Origin: Cololabis saira | Taxonomy: Eukaryota > Chordata > Actinopteri > Beloniformes > Belonidae | Length of the DNA: 64,000 nucleotides | Assembly: GCF_033807715.1 (NCBI RefSeq) | Contig: NC_084587.1 | Coordinates: 25,603,017 to 25,667,016, forward strand | Direction of reading: 5' to 3' | Part shown: positions 21,321 through 35,000 of the stretch, piece after piece | Layout: every line of letters begins with the position of its first letter | Position numbering within the stretch: position 1 is the stretch's first letter | Position numbers and translations under genes: made by a program | Notes under the pieces: generated by a model | Databases searched by the model: none | What the model was told of the DNA's origin: nothing | The model's input: only the letters and a program-made list of their open reading frames with translations

Positions 21321-23040
21321 ATATGTTCCGCTACTGAGTGTGTGCACTGCATTGTGGGTAATGTAGCGTGAAGTCGTCGTCTCGTTGAGTATTTTAAATG
21401 TGTGCGTTGCCTGCTGGTGAAATGTATTCCGTAATAATTGGACCTAAACAGTGAAGCTGAAACTCACATAATCTGAACAGTTGGAAAATGCGTGGGCGGG
21501 ATTACTGGGGCTATCTAAAAAAGGTCAGCCCACTGACCGGCCCACCTGGAAAACTCCCGGTATGCCCTGTGGCCAATCCTGTGATACAGTCTGAGAGAAA
21601 AGTCACTGGTGAGTTTTTCAGACCAGTTATTCAACAGCTCTTGATGTTAAGGATGAGCAGAAATGCCGTAACAAGTTTTTACATAAAACAAATCATTCCC
21701 ATCTAGATTAAGTCTAAATATTTTTTTTTTGTCAAGTCTGATAGCATCATCTTCATAATTCACTTTATGTCAATAAATATACCATATGTTGTATCTGTGT
21801 CCCAAAAAAAAACAAAACGTGAGGAGGCTAGGTAACTTCATTCTAGTCTGTGTTTGTGACGTCGGCTCACTGAATTACATATTTTTAGACCTTGTCAGAG
21901 TTTTTGTTTTACTGGCATCATCAGAAATATTCTTTTTTCACAATATGTCCAATTTAGAGTTAATGTTTTGCATTTTTCTGAGTCCCAACCACAAATTAAC
22001 AATTTCAATTGTCTTCAGTTAAAAAAATGATGTCTTTCTGACTACTGATATTAAATTCCATTTGATTGAATTATCATCTCTCCCTCTCTCTGGTGGTGGA
22101 GATTTTACAGAGTTTATTCAGGAAGGGTTCTCTTACACTTACACATACAATGAATAATCCCTCACTCTCTGCAGCATTTTGTACAATAGATTACTCAATT
22201 GTGCCATGCAGTGGCTGTGAGTATGAACTGAAGCTTTCAATCTTCCCTTTACAATGGAGCCTCATTAGAGAGGCATTGATAGGTTGCTGGCATTCCAAGA
22301 ATCAAATGACATCTATCGATTCATAACATATGCACTCTGATTCTACAGGCGTGATCAGTTTTAGCTTTTAATTAAAAGTGATCATTTTAAATAATGTTGA
22401 GAATTTGCTATTAAACTTTGTTCTTGTCTTAAAGGATTCAGAATTTCATCGTCACCAAATAATACAAAATACTTTACATATAAAAAGGGACTCAAAACTC
22501 AAAGTTAAATTAACCTGTATAAATCAGCCAGAGCCAATATAAGCAACAGGAAAGTTCACATTAACATACAAATAGCTATTTGCATGCTACAACAGTAACA
22601 CTATAATTACACACCACATCTTAAGACTTATTGTCAGTACACAGTGAATGCTAAGTCAAATCAGGATCTCAACTAACTCAGGGAATAAATCATCTTGGGC
22701 ATGAATAAATCCGTTCGATGCAGACACAAAGTATCAATGTTTTTTTATTTTTTCTTCTGGTTGTCTCCCATATTATACCTTGAGCAATGGATGGATTAAA
22801 TAATCCACCCCTTTCTAATATTTTTAAATAATCAGCAATGGGTTTAACTGTTTTTGGTTTACACCAATTTTAGTGACACACATTTTCATTGAACTAACAA
22901 AATAATAGCTTTCAATTATAAATACTCTGTGATATATTACGAACAGATTAAATTTCACAAAACCAGTGTGTTTAGAAAACACTCACTCAGTTTCATAGTG
23001 ATGTAAATGTGTAAAGTAAACTGGAGATTGTTCTTGTTTG
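21321..23040. other. 3' flank of cyp4v; no other gene recognised
   Basis: Downstream of the cyp4v stop. The minus strand has AATAAA at 22744-22749, about 300 bp past the stop, a plausible poly-A signal. The rest is AT-rich with no recognised exon. Confidence 0.4.
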
Positions 23041-23047
23041 ATGGAAT

Positions 23048-26000
23048 TTAAGATGCCCTCTTTTCCAGTTTGATTTGGATTCCCTTCTCTGGTCGCAAGA
23101 TGAGCTCTCCTACTGGCCGAAGGTTGTCTCGTTGTTGACAGGCTTGGATACTGAATTTACGCAGAGTGGATGCCAAAACCACCTTTTCCTCCATTTGTGC
23201 AAAACGCTGACCTAAACATTGTAATACAACAGAAACATAGGAACATAAAGCACACTACATCATACAAAAACTTAATGAGTAATAGAAACAAAAGTATGGA
23301 GAGGGAGCCAACAAACAAGGTAAAGCACTCCTGTTCTCACCTATACAGTTGCGGAGTCCAGCTGAGAAAGGGACGTACGCATAAGGAGGTCTGCCCTCTG
23401 AATTCTCGGGCAAAAACCGCTCAGGTCTGAACTCCTCTGGCTCAGGGAAATAGCGAGGATCACGGTGAAGAGTATAGGTGACTACGATGGCATTTGCACC
23501 TTTGGGAACCGTGAAACCATCTACAAGTAAAAATATACACATAAACACGCCTTCTTTTTTGCTCATCTTTAGTTTAGTTTATTTAATTTGTGTCATTCAT
23601 TACTTTTATGAATTCTAGAGTTATTGTGCCAGCAAGTATACCATTTATTGGAATTTTTCAAAATGTATTTAAAAAAAAAAAAAGCTCTTAATAATTCCAA
23701 ACACTAAAGAGACATCTGAGACATCTAGAATGCTAAAACATAATTTCCACCTGTCTTTTGTCAGTCCATATGGAATTCATATGGACATATGTAGGATGTC
23801 CCTTAGTGCGATTCAATGCAAGGAAGTGGCTTGTTTGTGCGTGGTCAATGCAACTGCTAACAATGCTAGTGATGCCCAGGCCAACTCGTTGTCAGGGTGA
23901 CTTCATTGCACAATTGTGTCAGCCAACTGTTAAAAAACTAAACTTTTTTTTTTTTTAAGTTTTAAATGGTAGCATGTGTGGATGCAGTAACTCAGAGCTC
24001 TTACTTTGGCAATGGAATTTATGTGTTTTTTTTGTATGTGTTAGGGTGTTACCAGTCCAGGGTGTACTACTGCCTTTGACCTGTAATGGCATAAGCTCCA
24101 GCAGACTCCCCTGACCCTGTGTAGGAATAAGCAGCTTGACTTATGCCGCGTTCAGCCAATATCCGATTTTTAGCCGATCCAGATTGAAACTGGATGACTC
24201 TTTTGAAGTCTGAACAGTCCCAAACCGCATGAGATCCGTTTTTGCAAACCAGATCGAAACCACCTCCAGGAGGTAGTTTCATATCGCATTCATATCGCAT
24301 TTGGGCAGATGCGTCTCAGTCTTAACAGCTCCAAACACTCAGATCGGATATGACTGTCCCAGACGCTCCAAACCACCCGCCCATTTCCAGTTGTGGAGCT
24401 ACTCATCCTTTCACAGAGAGCATGTACAATCTATGATTTCACGTCAAAAACTATTATTTGTAGTTAAAGTGTTGCAAATTCACATTACAAAATGTTTTAA
24501 TAGCAGAAAAAAAGACCGCATTTCCACGTATGGTGCGGGTCGCCGCGTACCCTACGCCGTAGGTCTGCGTTGGTGTAACGCGGAACCATAAATCAGCCTT
24601 CAGTCGCGCTGTGAGCCTGAACCTGCAGCCCGTCAGCTCATCAGGAGGAGAGGTTAAAGAGCGGAGCTGCCAGTTGTTCATTGCTGGTTCGTTTTGTTAA
24701 CTCTGAGCTTTGTTGGTTGGTTTGTTAGTTTGCTGGTGGTTTTGTTCTGAACACTTTTCTCTGTTTCTCATTTTGCTGGGACGCCGGGTCCCTCCGCCGA
24801 GACACAACTTTTGCGGTATGCGTTCATTGGTCTAAAAATGATGCGCAGTGCCGACCCAATCAGAAACGGTACAGATATTTTGGGATTTTTTTATATATAT
24901 AAAAAAATAAAATTATAAAAAAATAAAGGATCCCCATAACCTTTGATCGGGTGGGCAGGACGCATGTTTGGGTGGACACAGCCCACCCCTGCCCCAAAAC
25001 CGGCCTCGAGTTCCAGTACACAGAGGTCCGACGGGAGGATTAGAGTGAGATGGGGCAGTCTCAAACGATTTAAAATATTTCACAGTGTATGCCCAGCTTT
25101 ACAGGTATGGAACAGCATGTGAGCTGGCTCCATATTGTTATTGTTTTTGATGTCGCAATTACATGACTTCACACAATGCACGCGCTGGGTGACGCCTCCG
25201 CTCCGACGTCGTTGCTACGGCAACCCGTCAGATCAGTCAAAGATGTGGCCCAGTCTGAACAGAACCAGATCCGATTTGGACACTTGCCAAAAACAGTGTG
25301 GACAGTCAGCCCTGAAAATCGGATATGAGAAGGAATCAGATATGAATCAGATTTGCCTGCAGTCTGAACGCGGCCTTATTCCTACCCAGGGTGTAGGAAT
25401 GTATGGACGAGTAGAACTTCTAAATATTGTATACAAAGGCCACGGTTACACCACCAGAAGCCAGCAATCTCCCAACAACAAGGGTGCTCAACCAGTATAG
25501 CAACCCAGGAAGGCACGGCAGTCATTCTACCACCCCACCAGGTTAGAATTACCCTGAGGAAAAAAGTATATGACTAGACAGGCTACCAGGCCGGACACTG
25601 AAGTTATGTGCTGACTAGCTAGTGGGGGTGCTAACTATGATCTTTAATCTATCTCTGCAGAAGTAATCCCCCACAAATTGGTCAACAAGCTCTCAAATCT
25701 AGAACTAAACACCACTCTCTGCCCATGGATATTGCACTTCCTGATCAAGATCAGGAAATATCAGGAAATATTAGGGTGGGAAACTGCACACCCTCCACTC
25801 TCAGACCACCTCATGCACACCTCGAGCAACATTAGCAGCATTAGCAATACAGCAGCAGTACACCAACAGCTGCGTTTCCCTCCACCCCTCGGTCAAGCTC
25901 CTGAAGTTCGCTGACGACACCACCCTGGTGGGCCTCATCTCCAGGTGTGATGAGTCGGCCTACAGGAGGGAGATCGAGCGGTTGCTGAGTTGGTGATGTC

Positions 26001-29000
26001 ACAACAACTTGGAGCTTAACACCCGCAAGACAGTGGAGATGGTGGTGGATTTCAGGAGGAACAAAGCCCCTCCCCTTCCCATCGTGCTGGGAGACACACT
26101 GGTGGACTCTGTGGACTCTTTCCGCTTTCTGGGACTTAACATCTCCAGGGATTTGAAGTGGGAACTGAATTCCACGGCCCTTCTGAAAAAGGCCCAAAAA
26201 AGACTGTTCTTCCTCCGACAGCTGAGGAAATTCAATGACAAAAAAAAAAATAATAATAATAATAATGATAATCATATACTGGACTATAATTTATTTAATG
26301 TATATGCCTGCACTTTATTTTTGCTTATTCCTCACTGCGGTATTTGTGTCTGTGTTTTATTTATTTACACGTGAAAAGAATACTCTGAGTAGGCACACTG
26401 TTATCAACGTGACAATTTCCTATGTGTGTTACACAAATGGCAAATAAATGCAATCTGAATCTGAATCTGAACACACTAAAGACTGAACCCACCCAGGTCA
26501 CCAACTGACCCCCTTCAATTGGGTAAAAGATTCCGGTTTATCCAATCACAAACCAGTAAACTGAGAAAAATGAGACAGCACTGATCATTAAACAAACCCA
26601 CTTCCACACCTCTGTATCAGCTTTCATGCACTTGGGACCTGAAAAATGTCATTATACTTTGCAAACTCTTAATACATTAATTCACAAAACTGCAGATTGT
26701 ACTATTGTCACAGATGGATTTTTAGGACCCAAGTGCAGTTCAACGACGGGTAGAGTAGAAAAGTATTTGATAGAATTAACAGGAAGGGTTTTCAGCTGGA
26801 AGCAGGAAACAGTCATTGGAAGACTCGAGGAACCAACAGCAGACAGTACTGAATGGCAGGCTAGCTCTGGAATAGGCACACTGTTCATGTGAGTGTTCAA
26901 TGAAGGCAACAACCCCGTGGAGGGGCTAGCTGGGATCGTGAACAGAGCGGAAGCAGTATCAGAACCAGGCAGACCATCAGTGGGGAAAACAATGTCCAGA
27001 GGGAGCAGACAGAAGGATTGTTGTTGACGGGCAGAGGGTTGGGGCAGAGACAAGAAGATGGGGCAATACTGAGTGCTGGAAAGCAGTCCATGCTGCAAAG
27101 GCAATCTGGCCCCAAGTGAGGTGTCAGTGCAGCTTAAATGCTAGCTGCCTGATGAGCAGTGATGAGCTGCAGCCGGGACCAAACAGGTGTGGTACATGAA
27201 GCAGATGGGGACGTGTGGCAGGGAGGTGAGTGAACTCGCTTACCACAGCATGAGCCAACAGGGCAGAGTGTGACAACTGTAGTGTTGTAAAATTGTTTAT
27301 ATTATACTTGTATCATATTATGTTAATGTTTAATGTGTTAAATTGTATTTTTACTTTTTATTTCTTATGTACATTGTGCTGCTAATCTCTGCGATATACA
27401 AATTTTGTTGTGTCTTGATACAATTACATTACATTTTTTGTTTGTTTTTTACACTCTGGTAGCTAGAATTGGATATTAGCACAGAGTCCACTGCACAAGT
27501 TGAAATTCTTCATATTAAGGCAAATAGCCCTCAAAAAAGCATCTATAGAACGAGTGTCGCAACAATATCAGAAATTACAGAGGGTTCCTACGGGAAAGAA
27601 CAGACAAACGGATGTATCGCATGAATGCACACAAAGTGTAAACGACTCGTGATACTCAAGCTCAGTAATATAATTCATGTAATGGGATTTCATAGAACAC
27701 GCCTGTAGCAATCTCGCGCTACTGGGGGTCGACGACAGGGGAAGAGGACACAGAGTTTCGTGGAGAAATTGTGAATCTTTATTCCTAATCACCCAGACGT
27801 GTATCAGCACTCCGCTCTGTGTCATTCCTCCCAGCAGAACCCTTTGCTGGTGTGCAGCCACTCCTTAAATAGCCAGGCAGGGTGGAGAGATTGATTGGGC
27901 CCAGGTGTGCCCAATCAGCCGAACCAGGCCCGCGCCACCTGTGTGCTGCTCCCCGCAGACCACGCCCAATCCTCCACCCTGCCACACACCCCCATCGCCC
28001 GACTCAGGCCGGGGACCATCTGGCCTAGCCAACTCCCCCCTCCCCCTCGGAGCGGGAGAGGAAGCCAGAGACCGCCATCTGAGCCCCCTGGCCTGAGGCC
28101 ACCGGGTCTCCCAGGTCGGGCTGACCGGCGAGGCAGTTCGGGAGGTCGCCCTCGGGGTCGGGCCGACCGGCGAGAGGGCCGTTCTCAGCACTGGGCCAAA
28201 GGTGGCCTCGGGGCAGACGGAATCCGCGGCACTGGCTGATATGCGCCCAGGACCACCCCCTCCCCGACGCAGCACTGCTCCAGAAGCTGGACCGCCTCCG
28301 GAACCGGCGCGTCCAGGACCGCCTCCGGAACCGCCTCTGGAACCGCCTCCGGAACCGGCGCGTCCAGGACCGCCTCCGGAACCGGCGCGTCCAGGACCGC
28401 CTCCGGAACCGGCGCATCCAGGACCGCCTCCAGAACCGGTACGTCCAGGACCGCCTCCGGAACCGGCGCATCCAGGACCGCCTCCGGAACCGCCTCTGGA
28501 ACCGCCTCCGGAACCGGTGCGTCCAGGACCGCCTCCGGAACCGCCTCTGGAACCGCCTCCGGAACCGGCGCATCCAGGACCGCCTCCAGAACCGGTACGT
28601 CCAGGACCGCCTCCGGAACCGGCGCATCCAGGACCGCCTCCGGAACCGCCTCTGGAACCGCCTCCGGAACCGGCGCGTCCAGGACCGCCTCCGGAACCGC
28701 CTCTGGAACCGCCTCCGGAACCGGCGCGTCCAGGACCGCCTCCGGAACCGGCGCATCCAGGACCGCCTCCAGAACCGGTACGTCCAGGACCGCCTCCGGA
28801 ACCGGCGCATCCAGGACCGCCTCCGGAACCGGCGCGTCCAGGTACGCCTCCGGAAACGGCGCGTCCAGGACCGCCTCAGGAACCGGCGCTTGGCGGCCTC
28901 CAGCCACCGCTCCGCGGCCTGCCGGCTGCTGCACCATCTGTGTGCTGCTCCCCCGCAGACCACGCCCAATCCTCCACCCTGCCACAACGTCTTTTTTGTA

Positions 29001-32000
29001 TTTGCATACAAAATCATGATTGAGTAGCTCTGTATACTTCACTGTAAGTACAATGTGTATACACACACTATTCGGCCTCTATGATCATGTTCTCTAAGTT
29101 ATGGTGGTGGGAGATGTAGTGTTCAGTGTTAGCTTAATAAATAAACAGATTAACAGGGGGGGGGGTTTAAAAACTTGAAAAAGTAAGAACATGGTCTCAG
29201 CATAATTTGCAAAATAGAGGTTTAGAAGATATCAACAACTGTTTTGCTGTCTGAGACTATATACAAACATATACTGTAAGGGTTAAAGGAGTGTTATTCC
29301 TTTTACTTTCATTTCACATTTTTTATATTCTGTCATTGTTTTATTAGCTTTGGCATGAACTGACGAGACTATAACTGCACCTTTATAGTTGGGTAACTTA
29401 CTGATATGACAGTCGTCACAGAGACTTCGGGCAAAGAAGGGCACAGAAGGAAACAGTCTCAGAGATTCTTTGATTACACAATCCAGGTATTTGAGCTGCT
29501 TCAGGTCCTCCGTATTTACGGGTCGATCAGATGTACCTTTGCACATTAAAAAAGACCAACAATTTAAACACTCCTTTTAAGCAAAGATGTTCACATAAAA
29601 CAAAGTTCAGACAAGCACTTGTAGATCAGACACCTAAAGTTGTGTGAGTCAATTTTCTGTTGTTTTTGTTGTTGTTATCCTACTTCTATTTATTCATCAT
29701 GATCTACTTACTTAATTGTATTCAGCAGATCAAGGTGTATCACTGTTAAATAAACCAATTCAATTAGCAATCATCTTTATATCCCTGAGGACTACATTGC
29801 AGATCATGAAATAATAACCAAGTTGTTAACGTTTTTTTTAGAAAGTGTTTAAAGAACACTGAGCTGCTCATTTGGTCTCCAAACTCCCCAGCTTCCAGTC
29901 CGACAAGATCTATTGGAAGCAATCCCAATGGGCCATAATGTTATGGCTAACCAGCATAGATAATGATTAATAGATCAACCTATGGCTAATTATTAATTAA
30001 AACGTTTTGAATGTTGCTGTTTTTAGATCTTTAACCTAGTGTAAACTCAGCATTGACTGAGAGGGCCTATAGTTTACAATGTAGAAATGGAGGCCATTGT
30101 AAATGAATCTGCTCAGCAGAGACAGTAATTTATTAATGTGTGTTTTGGCAAGGATTTTCACAGCTATTATCCCTATAAAAGAGTAAATGAGTTTGACTAA
30201 TGAGCCAAAATCCATCAGGCAGCAAAATAAACAAATCCATTAAAGTGAGAAAAGAGGGTATTGGATGTGTTAATGTTACCAAACACCTCCTGGAGCTCCT
30301 GCTGAACCTTTCTTTGGATCTCAGGGTGGGAGCCCAGCAGATGTAGGGTCCAGTTCATAGAAGCAGCTGTAGTATCATGACCCTGCAAAACAGTGGTGCT
30401 TTTAAAAAATAATTAGATAAAGAAAAAAAAAAGGAAAAAAATAAAGAAAATAAAGAAAAAATGAAGAAAAAAAAATAAAAATAAAATAAATAAATAAATA
30501 AATAACTAGATTATATGACTTTAAAGCTGTGCAATATAACTTGTCCAGCATTTTCTTTTTTACCTTAATGTCTTACCACCAACCTCAAACATGAAAGTGT
30601 CCACTTCCTCCTGGATGTCCTGATGGCTCAACTTGTTTCCATTTTCATCTTGGGTCTTCAAGAGCATGTCCAGAAAGGCTCGGCGTTTCCTGGTGCCCTG
30701 GTCTGACTCGCTGTCTGATTCACTAGAGGACATGATCCTTGTTCTTTCTTTTATCACCTGAACACAGACATTTATGGGTGTTGTCCATGGTTACCTTTCC
30801 TTCAGGAATTCTACATCATTGTATCCAATAAAAACTGCATGATTAATGATATCAGCACCACAGGACCCATGACCTACTTTGTTTGTAAAGGAATGAAGAA
30901 CCTTGAGAGTCTTGTCGTGTTCCTTGCCCTCACCAAAGTAGTAGTACATACAATCAGGCCAGAACCAAGGTGTCCTCTGCCTACGGCTGATAATGTCGCT
31001 CATTCTGAGGATGAAACAATAGAGTGGGTAATCAGAATATTTTCCTTCATTAATGTCAGTAAATAATGTCAGAGTTATAGAAAAAGTGATAATAACTCAC
31101 TTATAGACACTCTTAACATACTCTGATTCAGAATTACTCTGGGCATAAATTTTCTTTCCCATTGCAGTTTCTGAAACAAAAGAGAAACATTTTTTTTTGA
31201 ATATCCAAACAGAATTTATGTTTTGACCCTAATAAGAAGGCTCTGGACATTTTGATTACTGTGCCTGTATTGACACAGTCTTTTCCAAAACATATTTTTC
31301 TTACATCCTTTCAACAAAATTTATAAAGCAGAGGTGCCAGACCTTCTCCTCAAACCTTTAGTAGGGATGGGAATTGTTAAGAATTTATCATTTCTGGTTC
31401 CAATATCGATATCGCTCGTCGATTCTCATCCAGTTATATACAGTACAAATATAGTACAAATGACTTTGGTTGGATTATCACTTTAATTTCAAGTATGCAC
31501 CAATATTTTGCACTCAAATGTATCTAAATCAAAGCTGGCTTAAGATGAAAAACAGGAACCTTTTCAAATGTACATTGTGACATAAATACAATGGCAATCA
31601 TCAACTTTTGGATAATAAGGATTTTCAGGCCAGCAAAGAGATGATATGTATCCAGAATGCCCTGTCTTCCTAAGGATCACTTCCCAGCTGGTCATGGCCA
31701 AAAACACCTCCCCAGCGAGCAGAGCCGCCTGGGAGATTTGCGAGGCCCTGTTCCAAAATTGCGAGGGGGGGGCCCTCGCCCGCAAAATTTTTGGGTTTTT
31801 CGGGTCGGATTGAGTGTCTATATGTGCAATTTTAACTCTCCAATTAGCAAAATACTGGATACCTTCCCCTGCCTCATCATCTCTTGCCTCGACGCGGGGC
31901 CCCACGGCTGCTTGAGACCCGGTCGGATCGGTGATTTTTGTAACAAATTTATCAAACGAGCCTTTCAGAGAGGCATTAAACTCTTCCATTTTCTTTAGTT

Positions 32001-35000
32001 ATTTTCTTTTTTCATCCCCTGATGGAAATTTTCTGAATCTGTCTCGTTCTCTCGACATTTGTTCCAACTCCACCGTCTGGATCAGAGCAGCTTGTGTCTG
32101 CGCTTGGTCTGATCAGTTGTATGGAACAACAGACACACGCATCATTGCACATATATTTATTGATATGCACAGACTAGTACACATTTAGGTCTGTAATGGA
32201 ACGTGTCTGTTGATATTTATAAGGGAAAAAACGAAAAACAAAAACGAAAAAAAAAAAAAAAAATTGATTTTTTTTTTTTTTGCGACCGCACGGCGCGAGG
32301 CCCCGTGCGGTCGCATGGTTCGCACACCCCTTGCGGCGGCCCTGCCAGCGAGGCATCTAGGATATCTACCTCCAAATCCCTTCCATATGGCTGCGCTTCA
32401 CATTATTTCTCAGGAAGAGTCCAGCCACCCTACAGAGAAAACTCCTTCAGCCAACTTGAACTGCTTATTGAGCCAACAACTTATTTTCATCGCAGAGAGG
32501 GGTTTCTGCATGGATGTATTATATAACTGGATACGGTGCTAAAAATGGCCGCCCATTCATTTCAATGCATTCTGCTCAGCCAGCGCATGTGCCGAAAAAA
32601 TTTCGGACTTCCTGGTTTACTTCCTGGTACACGGGCCCATAGAGCATGCGCAGTTGAGTCACCTCCCATGATGCTCTGGGGCACATCAATGGCACCGACA
32701 CGGCCGTGACATCACGCCCAGAAAGAGACTTTTCTTTGACTTTTCTGGCCGTTATAAAACATTTTTGACGGATATAAAGTCCATGACTTAAAAATATAGA
32801 ATACAAAGATTAGTAATTGCCGGTGATTACAGCTGGAGGTGTCCTGTGAACAGTTTTAGAGGCTTCTCTTTTACTATTGCGGTCTATGGGAAAAAAGCTT
32901 TCTGGGCCCCATGGGATTTTTTGTTGCAGTACCGCGGCTGGCCACTGGAAAAAATCGGCACACCTTCTGAGCGCGAGACTGGGGGGCTGGGTTTCTGTCA
33001 TGCTTTTTTTTTGTTTTTTTTGTTCCTGTTGTATTTTGAAAGTCTGTTTCCTTGTGTTTCGTTATTAGTTGGACTTCCCCGTTCCCATCTGCCATCTGAT
33101 TGTTTGCTCCTGTGTCTCGTCAGTCTTGTAAGTATATCCTGTCTTATCAGTCCCTTCCTCCCTGTTGGTGTGTACTGTTTTATCTCCTGATGTACTCTGT
33201 CCTGTTTTTTATTGGGGGGGGGGGGGGGGGGTCATGTTTAGCTTTTGTGTGTGGGTTTCTGAGGTGGGGGGGTTGTCCTGAGCTCTTTTTTGAGTTTAGT
33301 TCCTTCTGGTTTATATGTATGGATTCCCTGCCTAGCAGCGCTTTTTGTTTAATAAAATAACTTTTTTAACATAACCATACGCCTCCTCTCCTACATTTGG
33401 TTCCCGCTACAATCTCCAAATCGTGACAGCTTTTCGTCTTTTTTGCAAATGAAAGTCATGGACTTGAAAATGAAAAATATATTTCCTTAGCCAGATATTC
33501 TCAGGAAAACCCTTAGATATTTAGTTCCAGCAAGATTGGTTTGGGAACCTGTGCTTTGTACTGAACCCAATCAAATCTAGCCTCTTGACCTCACACACAA
33601 GCTTGGGTTCATGCCCTCAAAGTGGAGACATACAGTACCATATCCCAACTACCTTTTCTGTAACCGAGGGTCTAAACACAAAGACCCAGACCTTCAGTTG
33701 CTACCCATATCACACCACGCTGTATTCATATTGTCATTCCTGCAGGTGTTGACCCCACAGGAGGGTGCGCTGGCCCCAGAAGTTGCTCACCAACCATATA
33801 TTCCTGTTAATGAGCCTATCCCCAAACTACCATTTATCATTTCAAGTACACTGATTGTCCCCAAATTGGCAGCCTACAAAGACTGTACCCCGCCTCTCTG
33901 TTTCGTGCTCTGTCTATCCGTCTTACCACAGATAATATCTAGTGCACAGAGAGTGATGTGGCTGAAGCAGTTGAATGGACCCTTCCCCGCCTGCTTCCCC
34001 AGCTTTTCCACCAGAATCTTTGCTTGCTCGTTCATTACTTCCAAGAATTCCGTCAGGATGGAGAAGTGGAACGTTGGTGTCAGGATCTTCCTCCGTTGAC
34101 GCCACTTTTTCCCAGTACTGATGAGAGACATGTAGAAATTGTTTGCTTAGTCTTATTGTTACCATAACAATGAGTAACAGCAAAGAGACAGTTTGGTGAG
34201 ACTATTCCCTGTCAAAAGGATTGACTTTTTTTTACTTATTTTTTTTACTTATTTTTTTTACAATATTGTTGAGGATTTCCCCAATCGATTCCTCTGCAGA
34301 TTAATGCTCCACAGAAGCCGACCCCTTTGTTTAGTGACAGTTTCACTATAATATTAACTGTTTAAACAACTAATGTGTTTATCTCATCACATTTTTTAAG
34401 CTTTTAGGCCAAAATACAATTATAACAATTATGTTATAATTAACAAATGATGGTAAATACTTCCGAACCAACACCATACTCGGATAAATAATATAATTTG
34501 TAATGACATCGAAAATTAGTATGTCTGAAATATCTTTCTTTCTGTTTGTCAGTGCTATATTTGTAATATTTGAAACTTCTTATGGGCAGTTTTGATTTTT
34601 CAGCCACATTTATACCTGGTGAGCAGCCCAGTTCCAAGCCAAGGATGAAGAAACTTGTATGCAAAAGACTTGTCCAGATGAACGGGGTTACTGAGAACCT
34701 TCTACAAAAGACAGTTTGCTGTTAGACAGAGCGAGAGTAAGGGATAGATGTCTAATGGCATAAGGTGGTAACAAAGCTTCTATCTTAGATGTGAGCACTT
34801 TGGCTACACTATAACAGCATGTTAAAAACATGGAAGCAAAAATGTGTTCTTCATGTCCAGCAGTCTACAGAAGCAATCACATTTATGTAGCCTAATAGCT
34901 AAAATACCCAGTAAAACAAATAAAGATCCTTAATCCTATTATATATGAAAATCAACCACCATGTTAAAGGAAAACCACCAAGTTAACTCTCAATCATTGA

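Noticed and set aside
25678..25914. Open frame before the LINE fragment
   Set aside because: Composition and position fit degraded LINE or repeat sequence; no independent gene features.
28025..29066. Open frames of 270-330 codons on both strands rich in Pro or Arg
   Set aside because: They are the by-product of a stop-free minisatellite whose units are multiples of three. No start context, domain or splice evidence.
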